Below, piece by piece: positions 23,024 through 34,900 of a DNA stretch of 39,380 bases. The position numbers were made by a program, and so were the translations under genes. The notes under the pieces were generated by a model, which was given only the letters and a program-made list of their open reading frames with translations, ran no database searches and had not been told where the DNA came from. Position 1 is the first letter of the stretch. Each line of letters starts with the position of its first letter. Source of the DNA: an uncultured Lachnospiraceae bacterium (GTDB taxonomy: Bacteria; Bacillota; Clostridia; Lachnospirales; Lachnospiraceae); the NCBI GenBank assembly GCA_900316665.1, contig ONDV01000011.1, positions 1-39,380 of the forward strand, given 5' to 3'.

Positions 23024-23704
23024 ATGAAGATTTCGATTTCAAACAAGTTGATTAAAGTTCTTATTATTGTCGGAGGCGTGATTGTATTTGTTCTTTGTTA
23101 TTTCCTCGGATATTCGAAGATCGCTTCCAAAAAGGATGAGGTGGAGCAGCAGATCACAGCCCTCCAGCCCAAGCTGACCGAGTACGAGGGATATGCGGCG
23201 AATGAAGCAAAATACAAGAAGAAGATTTCTTCAGCGAAGGAAGATATCTCCGCCGTACTAAAGAAGCTTCCGTCAGACATTGAGCCTGAGGATGAGATCC
23301 TCTATACGACAGGTCTTGAGAAGAAGCTTCAGATCACTGCAAGCGCCATTTCTTTTGCAGATCCTGTGGCAGTAAATGAATTTAACGGCGTAACAGCTGA
23401 TAATATCGATAATCCTAAAAAGGCAGTCAAGATGACAGCCTATGAGAAGAAGTCGAATATCACGATTTCAATGGATTATCCGAAGATGAAGCAGCTTCTC
23501 GATGAGATCTACAAGCATTCCACATATCTTACCGGTGTGGATTCGCTTCAGGTGTCATACGACGCTGAGAAGCAGGGACTCTCAGGAACCATTGCTCTGA
23601 ATAAATTCTATCTGAATTACAAGGATGCACAGCCGTATGTGACAGAGCTTCCTTCCACAAGCTACGGAGTATCAAATCTGTTCGGTGCGTCTACTGCACA
23701 GTGA
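23024..23704 (+). CDS. pilO: PilO-like pilus alignment protein
   Basis: 226 residues: a short cytoplasmic start, one membrane helix (LIIVGGVIVFVLCYFLGY, about 13-30), a coiled-coil (about 35-75) and an extracytoplasmic alpha/beta domain, as in PilO. It would pair with the PilN half of the upstream fusion. The start at 23024 is placed 6 bases after AGAGGTG; a GTG 9 bases earlier is part of that site. Sequence conservation in PilO is low, so the call rests on topology and gene order. Confidence 0.82.
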   Translation: MKISISNKLIKVLIIVGGVIVFVLCYFLGYSKIASKKDEVEQQITALQPKLTEYEGYAANEAKYKKKISSAKEDISAVLKKLPSDIEPEDEILYTTGLEKKLQITASAISFADPVAVNEFNGVTADNIDNPKKAVKMTAYEKKSNITISMDYPKMKQLLDEIYKHSTYLTGVDSLQVSYDAEKQGLSGTIALNKFYLNYKDAQPYVTELPSTSYGVSNLFGASTAQ

Positions 23705-23721
23705 TTTTACATGGAGTTAAT

Positions 23722-25134
23722 ATGAAGAGATTATATTGCTTTAAAAATTTAAGAGGTGACAGAAGAGGCTTCTCTTTAGTGGAGCTTCTTATAGCGATAG
23801 TGATATTGGCTCTCATAGTGACTCCTCTTGTAAATATGTTCATTTTTTCCGGAAAGCTCCAGCTGAAGTCTCATCAGAAGGGCAAGCAGACACTCTGTGC
23901 CCAGGGAGTCATGGAAACAGTTCAGTCCATGAAGAGTGACGACCTCTTTATGAAGGAGATCATGAAGAATAAGAATTCGGATATCTCCACCGGTGCGGCG
24001 ACTAAATTCAATTCGACTCTTAAAAATGCTTTTACATCCGGTACTACGTTTACTTCTTACGGAAATGGAAAGCTGGTTCTAAACATTCCTGATATCAAGG
24101 AAGGATCACAGGCTTTTGACGCTGAAGTGACTCTGGATCCTAACGGTTCTGACCTGAAGGACGGAAGCAGCAAGATAAATGACAAGTATCTGACTGCCAA
24201 GACCAATTTCCAGAACGTTATCAATATGGAAGCTGTCGATAAGGATTATGACAAGCTGCCGGAAGAGGTGATAGTAAATAATGGCGGTACAATTACAAAG
24301 AGAGCCAGGGTCATTGTCCTGGATTTTACTGTGAATGACCTTGATTCCTCTACAAAGCTTCCGAAGACGTTTACTCCGAAGCTGCATATATATTATTCCT
24401 TTGAATACAAGCAGGGCAGTGATCTTTATGTCGTTGATTCAGTGACGAAGAAGAAGACTGTATATAAGGATGGAGATAAGTCTCAGGCCACTGTTACAGA
24501 TCTCAATGATGATGATCTCCAATCTAATTATCTTGTGGCGAATCTGTCTTCAAAAGAGATAGACTATGATCCGAATGATCCCTTTTATCTGTATGTACTT
24601 TTCCCGCCGTATTATAACGGGACTCCGGGATTCGGTACTTATCACAGGATGAAGAAGAATGATACAGATCCTGGTACTACCGCAAAGAGACCTGCCGTTA
24701 AGGATCTCCTTATCGTAGATAATTCCCAGAATATGAAGGGTACCGTCACATTCGTAAAGCAGAGGACCGATAAGGATGATACTAATCAGAAGCTTAAGGA
24801 ACTGGGTTACAGTGCCGATATCTTCCTCTATGAGAAGAAATCTTCCGGGACTACTGTTACGTCTTCTGACTACAATATGTCCATAAATACAAATATCAAC
24901 AGAGATCTTACCCAAAGGTCCTCTGATTCATCGAGTCTTCTTCACGGTACTTTCCAGGTGATGAAGTACGATCAGTATAATACTTATTTCTCCGAGGATA
25001 TGTCCAAGTCTTCAATAGTTCGTACTGTAGACAGTGACAGGATATTTGACGTGACTGTAAAGATTTATAAGAAGAATGCTGATAAATCCACGGCTAAGCC
25101 TCTTTATACCCTGAATGGTATGAGACTCTATTGA
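23722..25134 (+). CDS. Large minor pilin, GspI/PilV-like
   Basis: 470 residues. A 16-residue basic leader ends in Gly, then FSLVELLIAIVILALIV with Glu+5, so it is a PilD substrate. The soluble part of about 420 residues is several times larger than a classic GspI/PilV and has no domain I recognise. The ALxxQ-like helix (QTLCAQGVMETVQ near 62) resembles the GspI start. GGAG lies 6 bases upstream of the ATG. It opens a run of four minor pilin-like genes. Confidence 0.82.
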   Translation: MKRLYCFKNLRGDRRGFSLVELLIAIVILALIVTPLVNMFIFSGKLQLKSHQKGKQTLCAQGVMETVQSMKSDDLFMKEIMKNKNSDISTGAATKFNSTLKNAFTSGTTFTSYGNGKLVLNIPDIKEGSQAFDAEVTLDPNGSDLKDGSSKINDKYLTAKTNFQNVINMEAVDKDYDKLPEEVIVNNGGTITKRARVIVLDFTVNDLDSSTKLPKTFTPKLHIYYSFEYKQGSDLYVVDSVTKKKTVYKDGDKSQATVTDLNDDDLQSNYLVANLSSKEIDYDPNDPFYLYVLFPPYYNGTPGFGTYHRMKKNDTDPGTTAKRPAVKDLLIVDNSQNMKGTVTFVKQRTDKDDTNQKLKELGYSADIFLYEKKSSGTTVTSSDYNMSINTNINRDLTQRSSDSSSLLHGTFQVMKYDQYNTYFSEDMSKSSIVRTVDSDRIFDVTVKIYKKNADKSTAKPLYTLNGMRLY

Positions 25135-25169
25135 TGTAACTGTTTGTTTTTTGCAGGGAGGTCGTTTTT

Positions 25170-27647
25170 ATGTCCTTTTTGAGACTGAAAAAAGCGCTGA
25201 AAGATCATAGCGGAAGCGGAATGGTAGTAGTTCTTGTCACTTCGTTTTTCATAATCCTTCTCGCCACAACGCTTCTCTATGCAGTCCTTTCCTCCTACTA
25301 TGTAAGGTCTTCAGAGAGAAGATCCAATACCAATTTCGACAGTGCCGATGCAGGTATGGATCAGATCAGAGCAGGTCTTCAGGAAGCTGTGTCTGACGCT
25401 GTAGGAGAAGGATACGATTATGTACTGAAGAATTATTCGAACGGAAGTCCTGCTGATTTATTCAAGAATGAGTATCTTAATGCTCTTCACAACTGGTCAA
25501 AGAATGTAAATACCGCGACCGGCATGAAGAATCAGAATCTTTTCAATACTGCAAGCGACAGAGTATCAGACTATAATATCGATGTCCTTAATAGTTTCCT
25601 CGGAAAGAAGGTTTCCGGAGCTAGCTATGAACTGACTTCTGTTAATCCAGGTTCATCAGGCTCGGGCTGGGGTCAAGCCACAGAGGATGATGACGGAAAT
25701 ATTGTATTGAAGGGCATCCATCTTAAATTTATCAATAAGGGGTACGAGACCAATATCACATCTGATATATCTCTTGCTATGCCGGATACCGGTTCCATGA
25801 GTTCACTTAATGACGCAAATCTTAATGAATACGTTATTGTCGCTGACAAGGGGCTGAATATACAGAGTCCTTCTCCCTGCGAGATCGATGGACATATGTA
25901 CACAGGTGAAGTGAATATAGGAAGGCAGAATCAGGGTGATGCTAAAGGTTCACTTGTTATAAACAGTGGCGAATCTCTGATCGTAGGTCAGACCAAGGAA
26001 TTCCGCTCAGACGGAACGGTTGAAGGTACCACGACCGGTTCTGTAAATCTTTTTGGCAGGATGAAATATGAGAATAACAGTATTATTGGTAATTCTGAGC
26101 CCGATCCCGGTCTTACTATGAATAACGGTTCTACTCTCTGGGCTCATGACATAAATGTCGCCGGTTCATCATTTAATATGGAGAAATCCGATTCCTCAAA
26201 AGTCTATGTGGCTGATGACCTTGATATAGGAAGAAATGCTAAGGTAAAGCTTTCAGGATCATATACAGGATTCGGCAGCGAGGATAATGTTTCGAAACCA
26301 ACAGATGCAAAGGCAGGTTCGTCATCATCTATCCTTTTCAGTTCCACCTCGAAAGGAGATAAGTCGAAACTTGATCTTACCGACTTAAAGAATCTGACGC
26401 TTGCAGGCAGGTCTTTCGTAGAGCTTAATAAGAAAAATACTCTCAGCTCGAATGAAGTCGGAATGGGTTCTTCTATCACGGCAAGGAACGAGCAGCTTTG
26501 CTATCTTATTCCTTCGGATCTTATGGGAGATCCATATACAAACCCGGCTGTTGTGAATACAAGTACCGGTGCTGATGGCAAAATTTCTGTAGTAAATGGT
26601 ACCACCTCCATGTCTCTTGCAGCATATATTGATTCCTTGAAGGATGCTATTAAAAATAATCTGAAACCTGACGGTTCATCTGAACTTATATATAATTGCG
26701 GGATCACGGATAAGTCCAACATCAAGGTCCTGGCTTATCCCGTGAACGGACAGAGTCAGTATGTTCTCTATGCTTTTATGGATTTTCCTACGAGAGCTGA
26801 CGCTAATAAGTATTTCAAGTCTCTCTTTGAATCAAACGGTTCAAAGATATCTGACTACATCTCTCAATATGTGAATCTTGAAACTAACACTGGTTCAACG
26901 ACTGTTATGGATACTGCGGGTACCAGTCTTGAATATACCGGATCTGATCTCGCAGTAGGGCAGTCATCAGATCAGAAGGCAGCAGACCCCAATAATAAGA
27001 CTCCGCTTACGTCACCTGATACATTTAAAAATCTCTCGACGACCTATGACCTTTATTCCAACAGCATGACGACAAAGACTGTCGAGGATACTACGCCTTT
27101 TAATTACTATATCGACATTGACAGGCTCAATGCCCTTCTGGATCCGGACGGAAGCAGTAAGTATAAGTTCTCTGACGGAACAAATTACAGAGACGGAAAT
27201 ATCCAAGTGGATGCTGTCGATGCAAAAGGAAATAAGATAGAGGTTCCTATATCTGCTATCCAGACTCAAAGTGAGCACGGCAGACGCTGTACTTACAGGG
27301 AATTAAGCTATTATTCTCAGTCAAATTATTCTCTCATTGTCGCAAAGGGTGATTATACTATGCATGGGAGCGATAAGCAGCACATCTTTATTGTTGATGG
27401 TAATGTCTATATTGATAACCATGATGTACGACACGGACTTATCATGTGCACCGGCAAGATCTATGCAAATTCTGATTTTAAATTTGATGTTTTTAATGAT
27501 GATTCAATGGGCTGGACCCATGTAACCCTCCTCCAGAACTTTGGACAGGGTATCTGGAAGGGCGGTACCAGCGTATATGATACTTCAGGTGACTGGACAT
27601 CTGCTGATCTTGTAACTTATCAGAACTGGAAGAAGAACAAGGATTGA
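25170..27647 (+). CDS. Giant minor pilin-like protein, GspK/PilX-like
   Basis: 825 residues. The N-terminus is a basic leader, Gly17, then MVVVLVTSFFIILLATTLLY. A Glu at +5 is missing, which is the hallmark of GspK/PilX, the subunit that caps the tip in type II secretion. The soluble part of about 780 residues is far larger than GspK (about 300). Its last third has short hydrophobic strands separated by Gly/Asp turns (IFIVDGNVYIDNHDVRHGLI), suggesting a beta-helix. GGGAGG precedes the ATG. No known adhesin domain is recognised. Confidence 0.75.
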   Translation: MSFLRLKKALKDHSGSGMVVVLVTSFFIILLATTLLYAVLSSYYVRSSERRSNTNFDSADAGMDQIRAGLQEAVSDAVGEGYDYVLKNYSNGSPADLFKNEYLNALHNWSKNVNTATGMKNQNLFNTASDRVSDYNIDVLNSFLGKKVSGASYELTSVNPGSSGSGWGQATEDDDGNIVLKGIHLKFINKGYETNITSDISLAMPDTGSMSSLNDANLNEYVIVADKGLNIQSPSPCEIDGHMYTGEVNIGRQNQGDAKGSLVINSGESLIVGQTKEFRSDGTVEGTTTGSVNLFGRMKYENNSIIGNSEPDPGLTMNNGSTLWAHDINVAGSSFNMEKSDSSKVYVADDLDIGRNAKVKLSGSYTGFGSEDNVSKPTDAKAGSSSSILFSSTSKGDKSKLDLTDLKNLTLAGRSFVELNKKNTLSSNEVGMGSSITARNEQLCYLIPSDLMGDPYTNPAVVNTSTGADGKISVVNGTTSMSLAAYIDSLKDAIKNNLKPDGSSELIYNCGITDKSNIKVLAYPVNGQSQYVLYAFMDFPTRADANKYFKSLFESNGSKISDYISQYVNLETNTGSTTVMDTAGTSLEYTGSDLAVGQSSDQKAADPNNKTPLTSPDTFKNLSTTYDLYSNSMTTKTVEDTTPFNYYIDIDRLNALLDPDGSSKYKFSDGTNYRDGNIQVDAVDAKGNKIEVPISAIQTQSEHGRRCTYRELSYYSQSNYSLIVAKGDYTMHGSDKQHIFIVDGNVYIDNHDVRHGLIMCTGKIYANSDFKFDVFNDDSMGWTHVTLLQNFGQGIWKGGTSVYDTSGDWTSADLVTYQNWKKNKD

Positions 27648-27651
27648 CGGT

Positions 27652-28254
27652 ATGGTAAAGAGACATTCTAAAAATTCAGGCTTCACTTTGATAGAGCTGA
27701 TTGTGACTGTCGCGATTCTGGCAATCGTATCCACAGGAATGATCCTATCTCTGAACATAGTGTTTTCGGCAAATTCAAGGAAGTCAGCCAAGTCCTGTCA
27801 GGCCGTTTTAGACAGATGCAGGATCAATGCAATGGCAAGATCCGGAACGAAAACCTTTGTTGCCTTTTATAATGACTCGAACGGCAAGGCTACGGCCTCC
27901 TATATCCTTAATAATAAGGTAATTGAGACTGATACCCTCTGCAATATTAAAGTGAAAGGCAGTTTTGAAGGGAAGCCGTCTATCAGCGGAGCTGATTTGA
28001 AGGGCGATTTATCTGAAGACAAGATGCTGTATGTCTCTTTTAACCGGTCAAACGGTTCGCTTAAAGGTTTTGCCCTCGGCAGTCCTTATAAGATTGAAGC
28101 TGACGGAACGGTAACATTGCCGTCTGATATGACGGATGCATCGCTTTCAAATTATTCTAACACAGCTGATGCAAAAATAATTTTCTCCGGCAGCAACCGG
28201 TACGCAGTGACCATAGATCCGCTGACGGGCAATATTTCTTATGGTTCTACCTGA
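27652..28254 (+). CDS. Minor pilin, GspH/FimT-like
   Basis: 200 residues. A 10-residue leader ends in Gly, then FTLIELIVTVAILAIVSTGM with Glu+5. The soluble domain is beta-rich and ends in YAVTIDPLTGNISYG, the common C-terminal pattern of GspH/FimT pseudopilins. It starts 4 bases after the GspK-like gene. Such subunits sit under the tip and help start assembly. Confidence 0.85.
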   Translation: MVKRHSKNSGFTLIELIVTVAILAIVSTGMILSLNIVFSANSRKSAKSCQAVLDRCRINAMARSGTKTFVAFYNDSNGKATASYILNNKVIETDTLCNIKVKGSFEGKPSISGADLKGDLSEDKMLYVSFNRSNGSLKGFALGSPYKIEADGTVTLPSDMTDASLSNYSNTADAKIIFSGSNRYAVTIDPLTGNISYGST

Positions 28255-28283
28255 GGCGTCATATTTTTATGCAGGAGTTATAT

Positions 28284-28955
28284 ATGGATATCCGGAAGAA
28301 GATCAGAAAACTTAATACTGACAGCCGAGGCATGACTCTTATAGAGCTGATCGTCGGTATGGCGATACTGACTTTTGTCATTCTGGGCGCTATGATTCTC
28401 ATGATATCGGGTTCCACTACATCCGGCAACATCACGGCGAGGGTAAACCTGGACATGAGAGCTCAGACTGCTTTTTCACATATCAACGAGGAGGCAATTA
28501 ATACCGACTGCGGTTTGCTGGTGATAAATGATGCAAGCGGCGATATGAAGGACCTGATACTGATCGACAAGAATACCGACGGTTCGGGTAAGTATGATGC
28601 CTATATTTATTACTATAGTAAGGACAGTAATTACAGGCACAGTAAGATTTTGTACGCTGTAGGCACATACAATCTCATAGATGAAAATATGGTAAAGGAT
28701 CTTGAGAATAATGCCATTACCGGAAATCATGTGCTTGTGAGCGGGGTATCGGCATTGAAGGCTGAAACAGACCCGGTGCTTAAGTCCAGTTCGTCTTCTG
28801 CTCCGGCTTCTTCTGAGCAAATGAGGAACCTGAAAATAAAGATGACTTTAAGAGACTCCGGCAGGTATTATGAAGGCAAGGAAACAGTTTCATTCAGAAA
28901 TAATGTAAAGGGCGCAGCTGATGCTGCGACACTGAATACGGCATTAACGAACTAA
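28284..28955 (+). CDS. Minor pilin, GspJ/PilW-like
   Basis: 223 residues. A 16-residue leader ends in Gly, then MTLIELIVGMAILTFVILGA: Met at +1 in place of Phe and Glu at +5. The length and the helix followed by a beta-rich domain with a Ser-rich loop (SSSSSAPASSEQ) fit GspJ/PilW. The start at 28284 has AGGAG 7 bases upstream; the ATG at 28269 overlaps that site. It completes the I, K, H, J set. Confidence 0.82.
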   Translation: MDIRKKIRKLNTDSRGMTLIELIVGMAILTFVILGAMILMISGSTTSGNITARVNLDMRAQTAFSHINEEAINTDCGLLVINDASGDMKDLILIDKNTDGSGKYDAYIYYYSKDSNYRHSKILYAVGTYNLIDENMVKDLENNAITGNHVLVSGVSALKAETDPVLKSSSSSAPASSEQMRNLKIKMTLRDSGRYYEGKETVSFRNNVKGAADAATLNTALTN

Positions 28956-28969
28956 GGAGGAGAGCGAAG

Positions 28970-31900
28970 ATGAAGGGTCGTAATTTTATTAGATTCAATA
29001 GCGGAAAAAAGGCCGCCGCATCTCCTGCAAGGTCGCAGAAGAAAATTGGTCGAAAGAATAATAATATGCTAAAAGGCGCGGGAATTCTCGCGCTTGTTCT
29101 GGTTGGTGCGACAAGTCTCGGACTGATCACAGGACAGAATGGGTCGGTAAATGGCGGAGTAAAGATAGTAAAGGCTTCATCTCTTCCTCATATTGATTCA
29201 CTCAAGAGTCAGATGGCAAATTCTGCAAATAAGTCTGTAATAAATATACTTGAGATCGTTCCGGAGAAGAATGTAAAGGATAGTACCTTGCCTATGTATT
29301 CCGGTGAGCTGGGGTATCTGGTGGAAGGACAGGAAGGCGTAAATTTCGAGTCTGTCCTCACTTCGATAAAGAATCCGGAAAATAAAGTGTCAGGAAAATC
29401 ATTAAGGGAAAAGTGGGCGAACAACTATCTTACTTCTCTTGTAAGCCTTGGTATTATGTCTGACAGGTCTGACGCAAAAGTTGATGAATATCCTCTGACC
29501 GCAAATTATGTTGAAAAAGATAATAATGGTGGAAAGACCTATTATAAAGAGGAATATCCCTGGGAGTACGATGATCCTAATGTAAAAGATAAGGAGGGCT
29601 ACAAGCCTCTCAGTGTGAATGAGTCTGTAAAGGCAGAAGTAAAATCGGTTGATGAGAAAGAAAACGGAGACTGGATTGCGCCTCCGTCATCTTTCTCCAT
29701 TGATACGGAAGGATCCTACAGGCAGGATATTACTGAATTCGTGAAGGCAAGTGAGGATATCTTAAATGGTGATCTCAAGAAATATCTTTTTTATAAAGCA
29801 GATGAAAGTAACATGAAGGAATATTCTCCTTCTGAATTAAGTGAACTTGACCCTAAATCACTTTCAAATATTTTTTTCAGAAAGCGAAGTGACGTTAAGG
29901 ATGCCGAGTGGTCATACACGGATGTGTCGTCAACCGGTTTCGATCATGACTATACTTATGCTTCACTTATTAAACTTGATAATACTACTGTCATGACTGG
30001 CAAGGACTTTAAGGCTGCAGTTGATAAAGGCAGTGTTACTCTCTCTGACTGGTACTGCTCTGACGGTGACATAATTAAGGCAGATAAAGACGAGCAGTCT
30101 TATCTGGCTGTTAATGATATAAATAAAACTAAAGGAGTGACTCTCACATACGCAGGTCCCGGAAAAGGAAACTGTTCTCTTTCCGGAATTACTTATCCGG
30201 ACGGATCAGATGATAAAGATTTATATACACTTTCTTTTAATACGACTTATTATAAGGGCGGTTATTCTAATAATAACTGGTTCCTCCGCTATGTCATGAA
30301 TTATGACGAGAGTGATGTAAGTTCTGCAAGTGACAGTGATAAAGAGTCCGCTCTAAAGGCTCTTCTATCGAAAAGAGCGAAGTCTGTAAAAATTGATTCC
30401 GTGGCGGCACCTGATGTCTTAATTTCAAAGTTTGACAATTCCCAGACAGGTCAGTCTCTGAATCTCTCTGACTATGACATGATCTATATTTCTGATGGTA
30501 TAGGTTTATGCCGGCCGGCAGATGGTTCTGCTGATCCGGTAGGAAATGTACCAGCTTATTCGGATGCAGAGAAATATTCCAAAACTCCCGATGCAGAAGG
30601 GAAAGTATATGATATCTCACCTGAAGTAAGCACCTACATTTCAGGTACATATGCATCGAACCAGCCCGAGACCGGTCTTGGCAAGTTCGTCATGTATGAT
30701 ACAGACATTTTAACCGTAAAAGACGGATCAAATGTATCTGAGAAAGCTTCAAAGTCCAATGCATCAGGTCTTATTTCTAACCTTATGAAAAAGAGCGTTT
30801 ATAATTCATCCGTTTCAGGTGATGATCTGATAGATGCTGCATCATCAACTGTAACCGGTCAGATCAACGGTCAGATCGATGATAAGTTTAAGGACGGATA
30901 TGTATATAATAATTCATTCGGCTTTACAGTAAATGAGGCTGATACAACTGTAACAGGCGGAAGACAGTCTTCTGTCAGCGCTGCCTTTAATAAACCTTAT
31001 GACAATAAACGTTATACTGATGCAAGTTCCGGTTTCTTTGATGTATATGAGGAGATAACTCATGAGAATAATGTTTCCGTGACGACTGGCGGAAAAAAAT
31101 TTTTAGATGATACCTCTCTTGATGAGGCTGATGTATTGAGATATGCCATTAATTACAGCGGCAGACGTCCCAATAACAAGAAGTCTGTTATTAATGTCCT
31201 TGATATAGAGCCTGATAAGTGGTCTGAGATCACTGAACGTAATACACCCGGTACGGGTGACGGCAATGTCCATGCCAGCCCTGACTTTAGAAGAATACTT
31301 GGAAACGGGATCTATAATATTGATAACGGTAAGGATTCCATCAGGATAACGACCATGTCCGTGGCTGAATTCATTGGTAAGACCGAGGATATAGCTGAAA
31401 AGTACGATATGGTCTATATTGGAGGCGAAAAGGAAAAGGTTCCAAGTATACATAAAAATCTTTTGATAGCCGACGATTTTAAGTCTGGTAAGTCTGATCC
31501 TTATACCGATTATTTATATTATAACATAGGACCTGAATATAACATACAAAATGAAGCCGGACAGGGTATGCTGGATACTGACTATACTCCAAACGGCAAC
31601 GGTGTTTCCCATGATAGTGCTAAGAATAATCTCAAATATAGAAAATCCGGCAACGATTTAAGCAAGTCGAAGATGAAGGAACTCATAAAGTACGCAAATC
31701 TCGGTTATCCTGTGATACTGGGAGGTACTCTGGCAAAAAATTCTCATACCTTCTATCTCAGGGCGGCTTCAAAGAACGGACAGAGGGCGAAGTCTGTGTC
31801 CTTAAGTTTTTATGATAAAAATGGAAGTCTGGTATCTATAGATAATAAACAAACAGTGTATCAAATGGAAAAGTATTCCTCATCTGATGATGATAATCTT

Positions 31901-34900
31901 TGGTATTACATTGCTACTGATGATATTCTAAGTAATGCTGATGGAGTTCAGGCGACTATCAATTATGATGGCAGTAAATCAATTACTTCAATATTGAAGT
32001 GGGATGACCACTCATCCATACCTAATATGATCGCTGGCTGCAGTGACAATGAGACCAAGATCATGGGAGAGACCATAGATAAGTCCGGGAATGGTGACAG
32101 CTTTACCGTATATCTCTGGAATGCTGACGGCTGGGTTGCGCCGAAGATAGAGGCTGTATACGGTTACGATCAGTCTTCAATTAAGTCTCGGGATTATGAC
32201 ATGGAAAAAGTCAATACCAATCTCTGGAAGTGCGTCATTCCGAAACAGGCTGACAATACCCTGAGCTATTATTCATATTATGACAGTACCAAAACAAATA
32301 CGTCGGGTCCTATCAGGGATCTCAACAGTGGAAATATTTTCATTGCTCAGCAGGCGAAGGGCTCCGGTACATATGACAACAGCTATTCCTGGAGTACTTT
32401 TGATAAGGCTGGAAATTCGGATCACGAGATAGAGATCAATGAAGGAATTGCCGACAATACATCCTATATGTATCAGGCTCTTATGTCAGTAAGACATAAT
32501 GATAATCTTATGGGTTATTATTACGCTAAGCAAAATCCTCTCAAGGTATATTATGCTGCCAATCTCTCAAAGCCTGAGATCAATTTCCTGAGGTTTACGA
32601 CTGATGATGACAGTAGCAATAAAAACGGCGACAAGAGCGGAGATACGAACGGCGACGGAAAATTCTCCATGGAAGACGGCACTCCTGTAAATTATCACAG
32701 CGGTGATGCTGAATTGCCTGCGGATAAATTACAATATACTCTCGTGAAGAACGAGAACAGTGATACTTTTACCATGAAGTGGCATCTGCAGATAGTGAAT
32801 GCTACTGAACCTGATGTACAGAATGATACTTATACAGTTCATCTCTATCTTGATTCTAACGGAGACGGTCTCTTTAATGAAGATGAAGAGATCAATAATT
32901 TAACCGTGACTAATGATACCGGCACCATAAGTTCAAATGGAAAGTCTTTTGAGAATAGCGACGGCTCTGCTCCCGCGAAGACATTCAATCTTAAATGCGA
33001 TCTTGATACTCAACATGCTCCGGTATATACCATTTCAAGAGACATTCCTACAGGTGTCCATGGCGTCATTCCCTGGAAGCTTATGGTAGAGTCAAACGGC
33101 GAGACCGGATTCCATGCCAGCGAGACGGGATATTCCTACTTCAGATCTGATAAGAAGGATCAAATAAAGGTACTTCAGATAAGAAGCGATGGTGGGAATG
33201 GAGCTGATCTTTCAAATATAAATGATCAGAAAATCAAGAAGATTCAGGATTTTGATATTACTATTCATACAGTAAGACCGAAAAGCGGAATATCAGGGAT
33301 AGTAAATGGGGGAAAGAAATTTAATGAATGGAAATATGAAGATTTAAATAAATATGATATGATAATCTGCGGATTCGGCGACAGCTGGGGTGATCTTGAT
33401 AATAATGGAGCAAATCTCCTTGCCAGATATATTGATGACGGCAGGCCTCTTATGGTTGCTCATGATACTGCTTCCTTTAACAATATGAGATGGGATCTGC
33501 GAAATCAAAGACAGTATGTGGGAGGTCTCTCTGCGTGGAACAGTTTCTGGTTTAATGATATCCTTCGCGACAAGGTAAAGTTGGATATATATGGTGTGTC
33601 AAACAGATACAGTTACAATGAGGCCGGCGTAAAGGTTAAAAACGATGGAATACAGATCGGAGGACAGAAGTATAAAGGGAAATACTATAACAATCAATAT
33701 GGGATATCCTATTATGATGATCCGACATATTTATATAATTCAGGTGTAGTGGCTCAGGGTAATGAAATACCTAATAAAACCATACTCAGGACTATCCAGA
33801 ATGCCGGATACAGAGTAGCTTATAAGCCGGGATACGGTGTATGGGATGATTCCACGAAGAGTTCGACCACTGATTCAAAGCTGGTTTCTTCGAAGTTCAA
33901 ATCTGTCAATAACACTCAGGGATTTACCAATTTCCTTATTGACTGGGTCAGAAATAAAGATGGTAATAAATATGGCGGACTTTCAACGACCACGCAGGTG
34001 GAACAGGTAAATAAGGGTCAGCTGACCACGTATCCATTCGATGTAAATACAAAGAATTTTGGTGGTACAGATGATAAACTGAAAAACAGTAATTACATGA
34101 CTATTGCCCAGACCCACTTCCAGTATTATCAGCTCAATATGGATGCGGATAAGATAGTCTGCTGGTACACACTTGCTAATGGAGACCAAGGCAGGTATGC
34201 ATACTCTCCTCAGGACGTGGTAAATCAGTATTATATTTTCTCCTGCGGAAATATCACCTATACAGGAGCAGGTCACTCTAATAATATGTCGGATGATGAG
34301 ACGAATCTCTTCATTAATACAATGATTGCTGCCTACAGGAAGCAGCAGACCGGTGCAAGCGCATCGTTTATGGCATCGGCTGCCGGCGACCAGAAGCTTT
34401 CAAACGGAACCACGGTCGTACTTACTAATAAAGACTCCATGAAGGATTATGATGATACGTCTGATGGTAAAACAGAAAGTAATCTATATAATTACGGTAT
34501 GTTCGGCGATACTACCATGAACGGGTCTTATGCTATAGACCAGAGAGTGACTTCTGTAGGAGGCGGCACGGCAAGAGTCTACTTCAGAGTCACAGATCCC
34601 AATATAGGATCATCATATATCGGCGTGAGATTCGATTATGAGGGTGCAGACCAGGGGGGTAATCCGAAATATTGTACTATAAGTGCCGACAAGTATGAAC
34701 AGATAAATAATGCTGAGTCAGGTTATACCATCCACAGAGCTGACGGAAGCGATGAGACTTATGATCGTGAGATCGGTATCAGAAGCGGTATTACTTATTA
34801 CATAGATCTTCCGGAGTCTCTCACCAATTGGCTGAACAGTGATAAAAATACAGATCATTCTGTAGAACTCGAACTTAAGGCGACTGTATATAATACTGAT

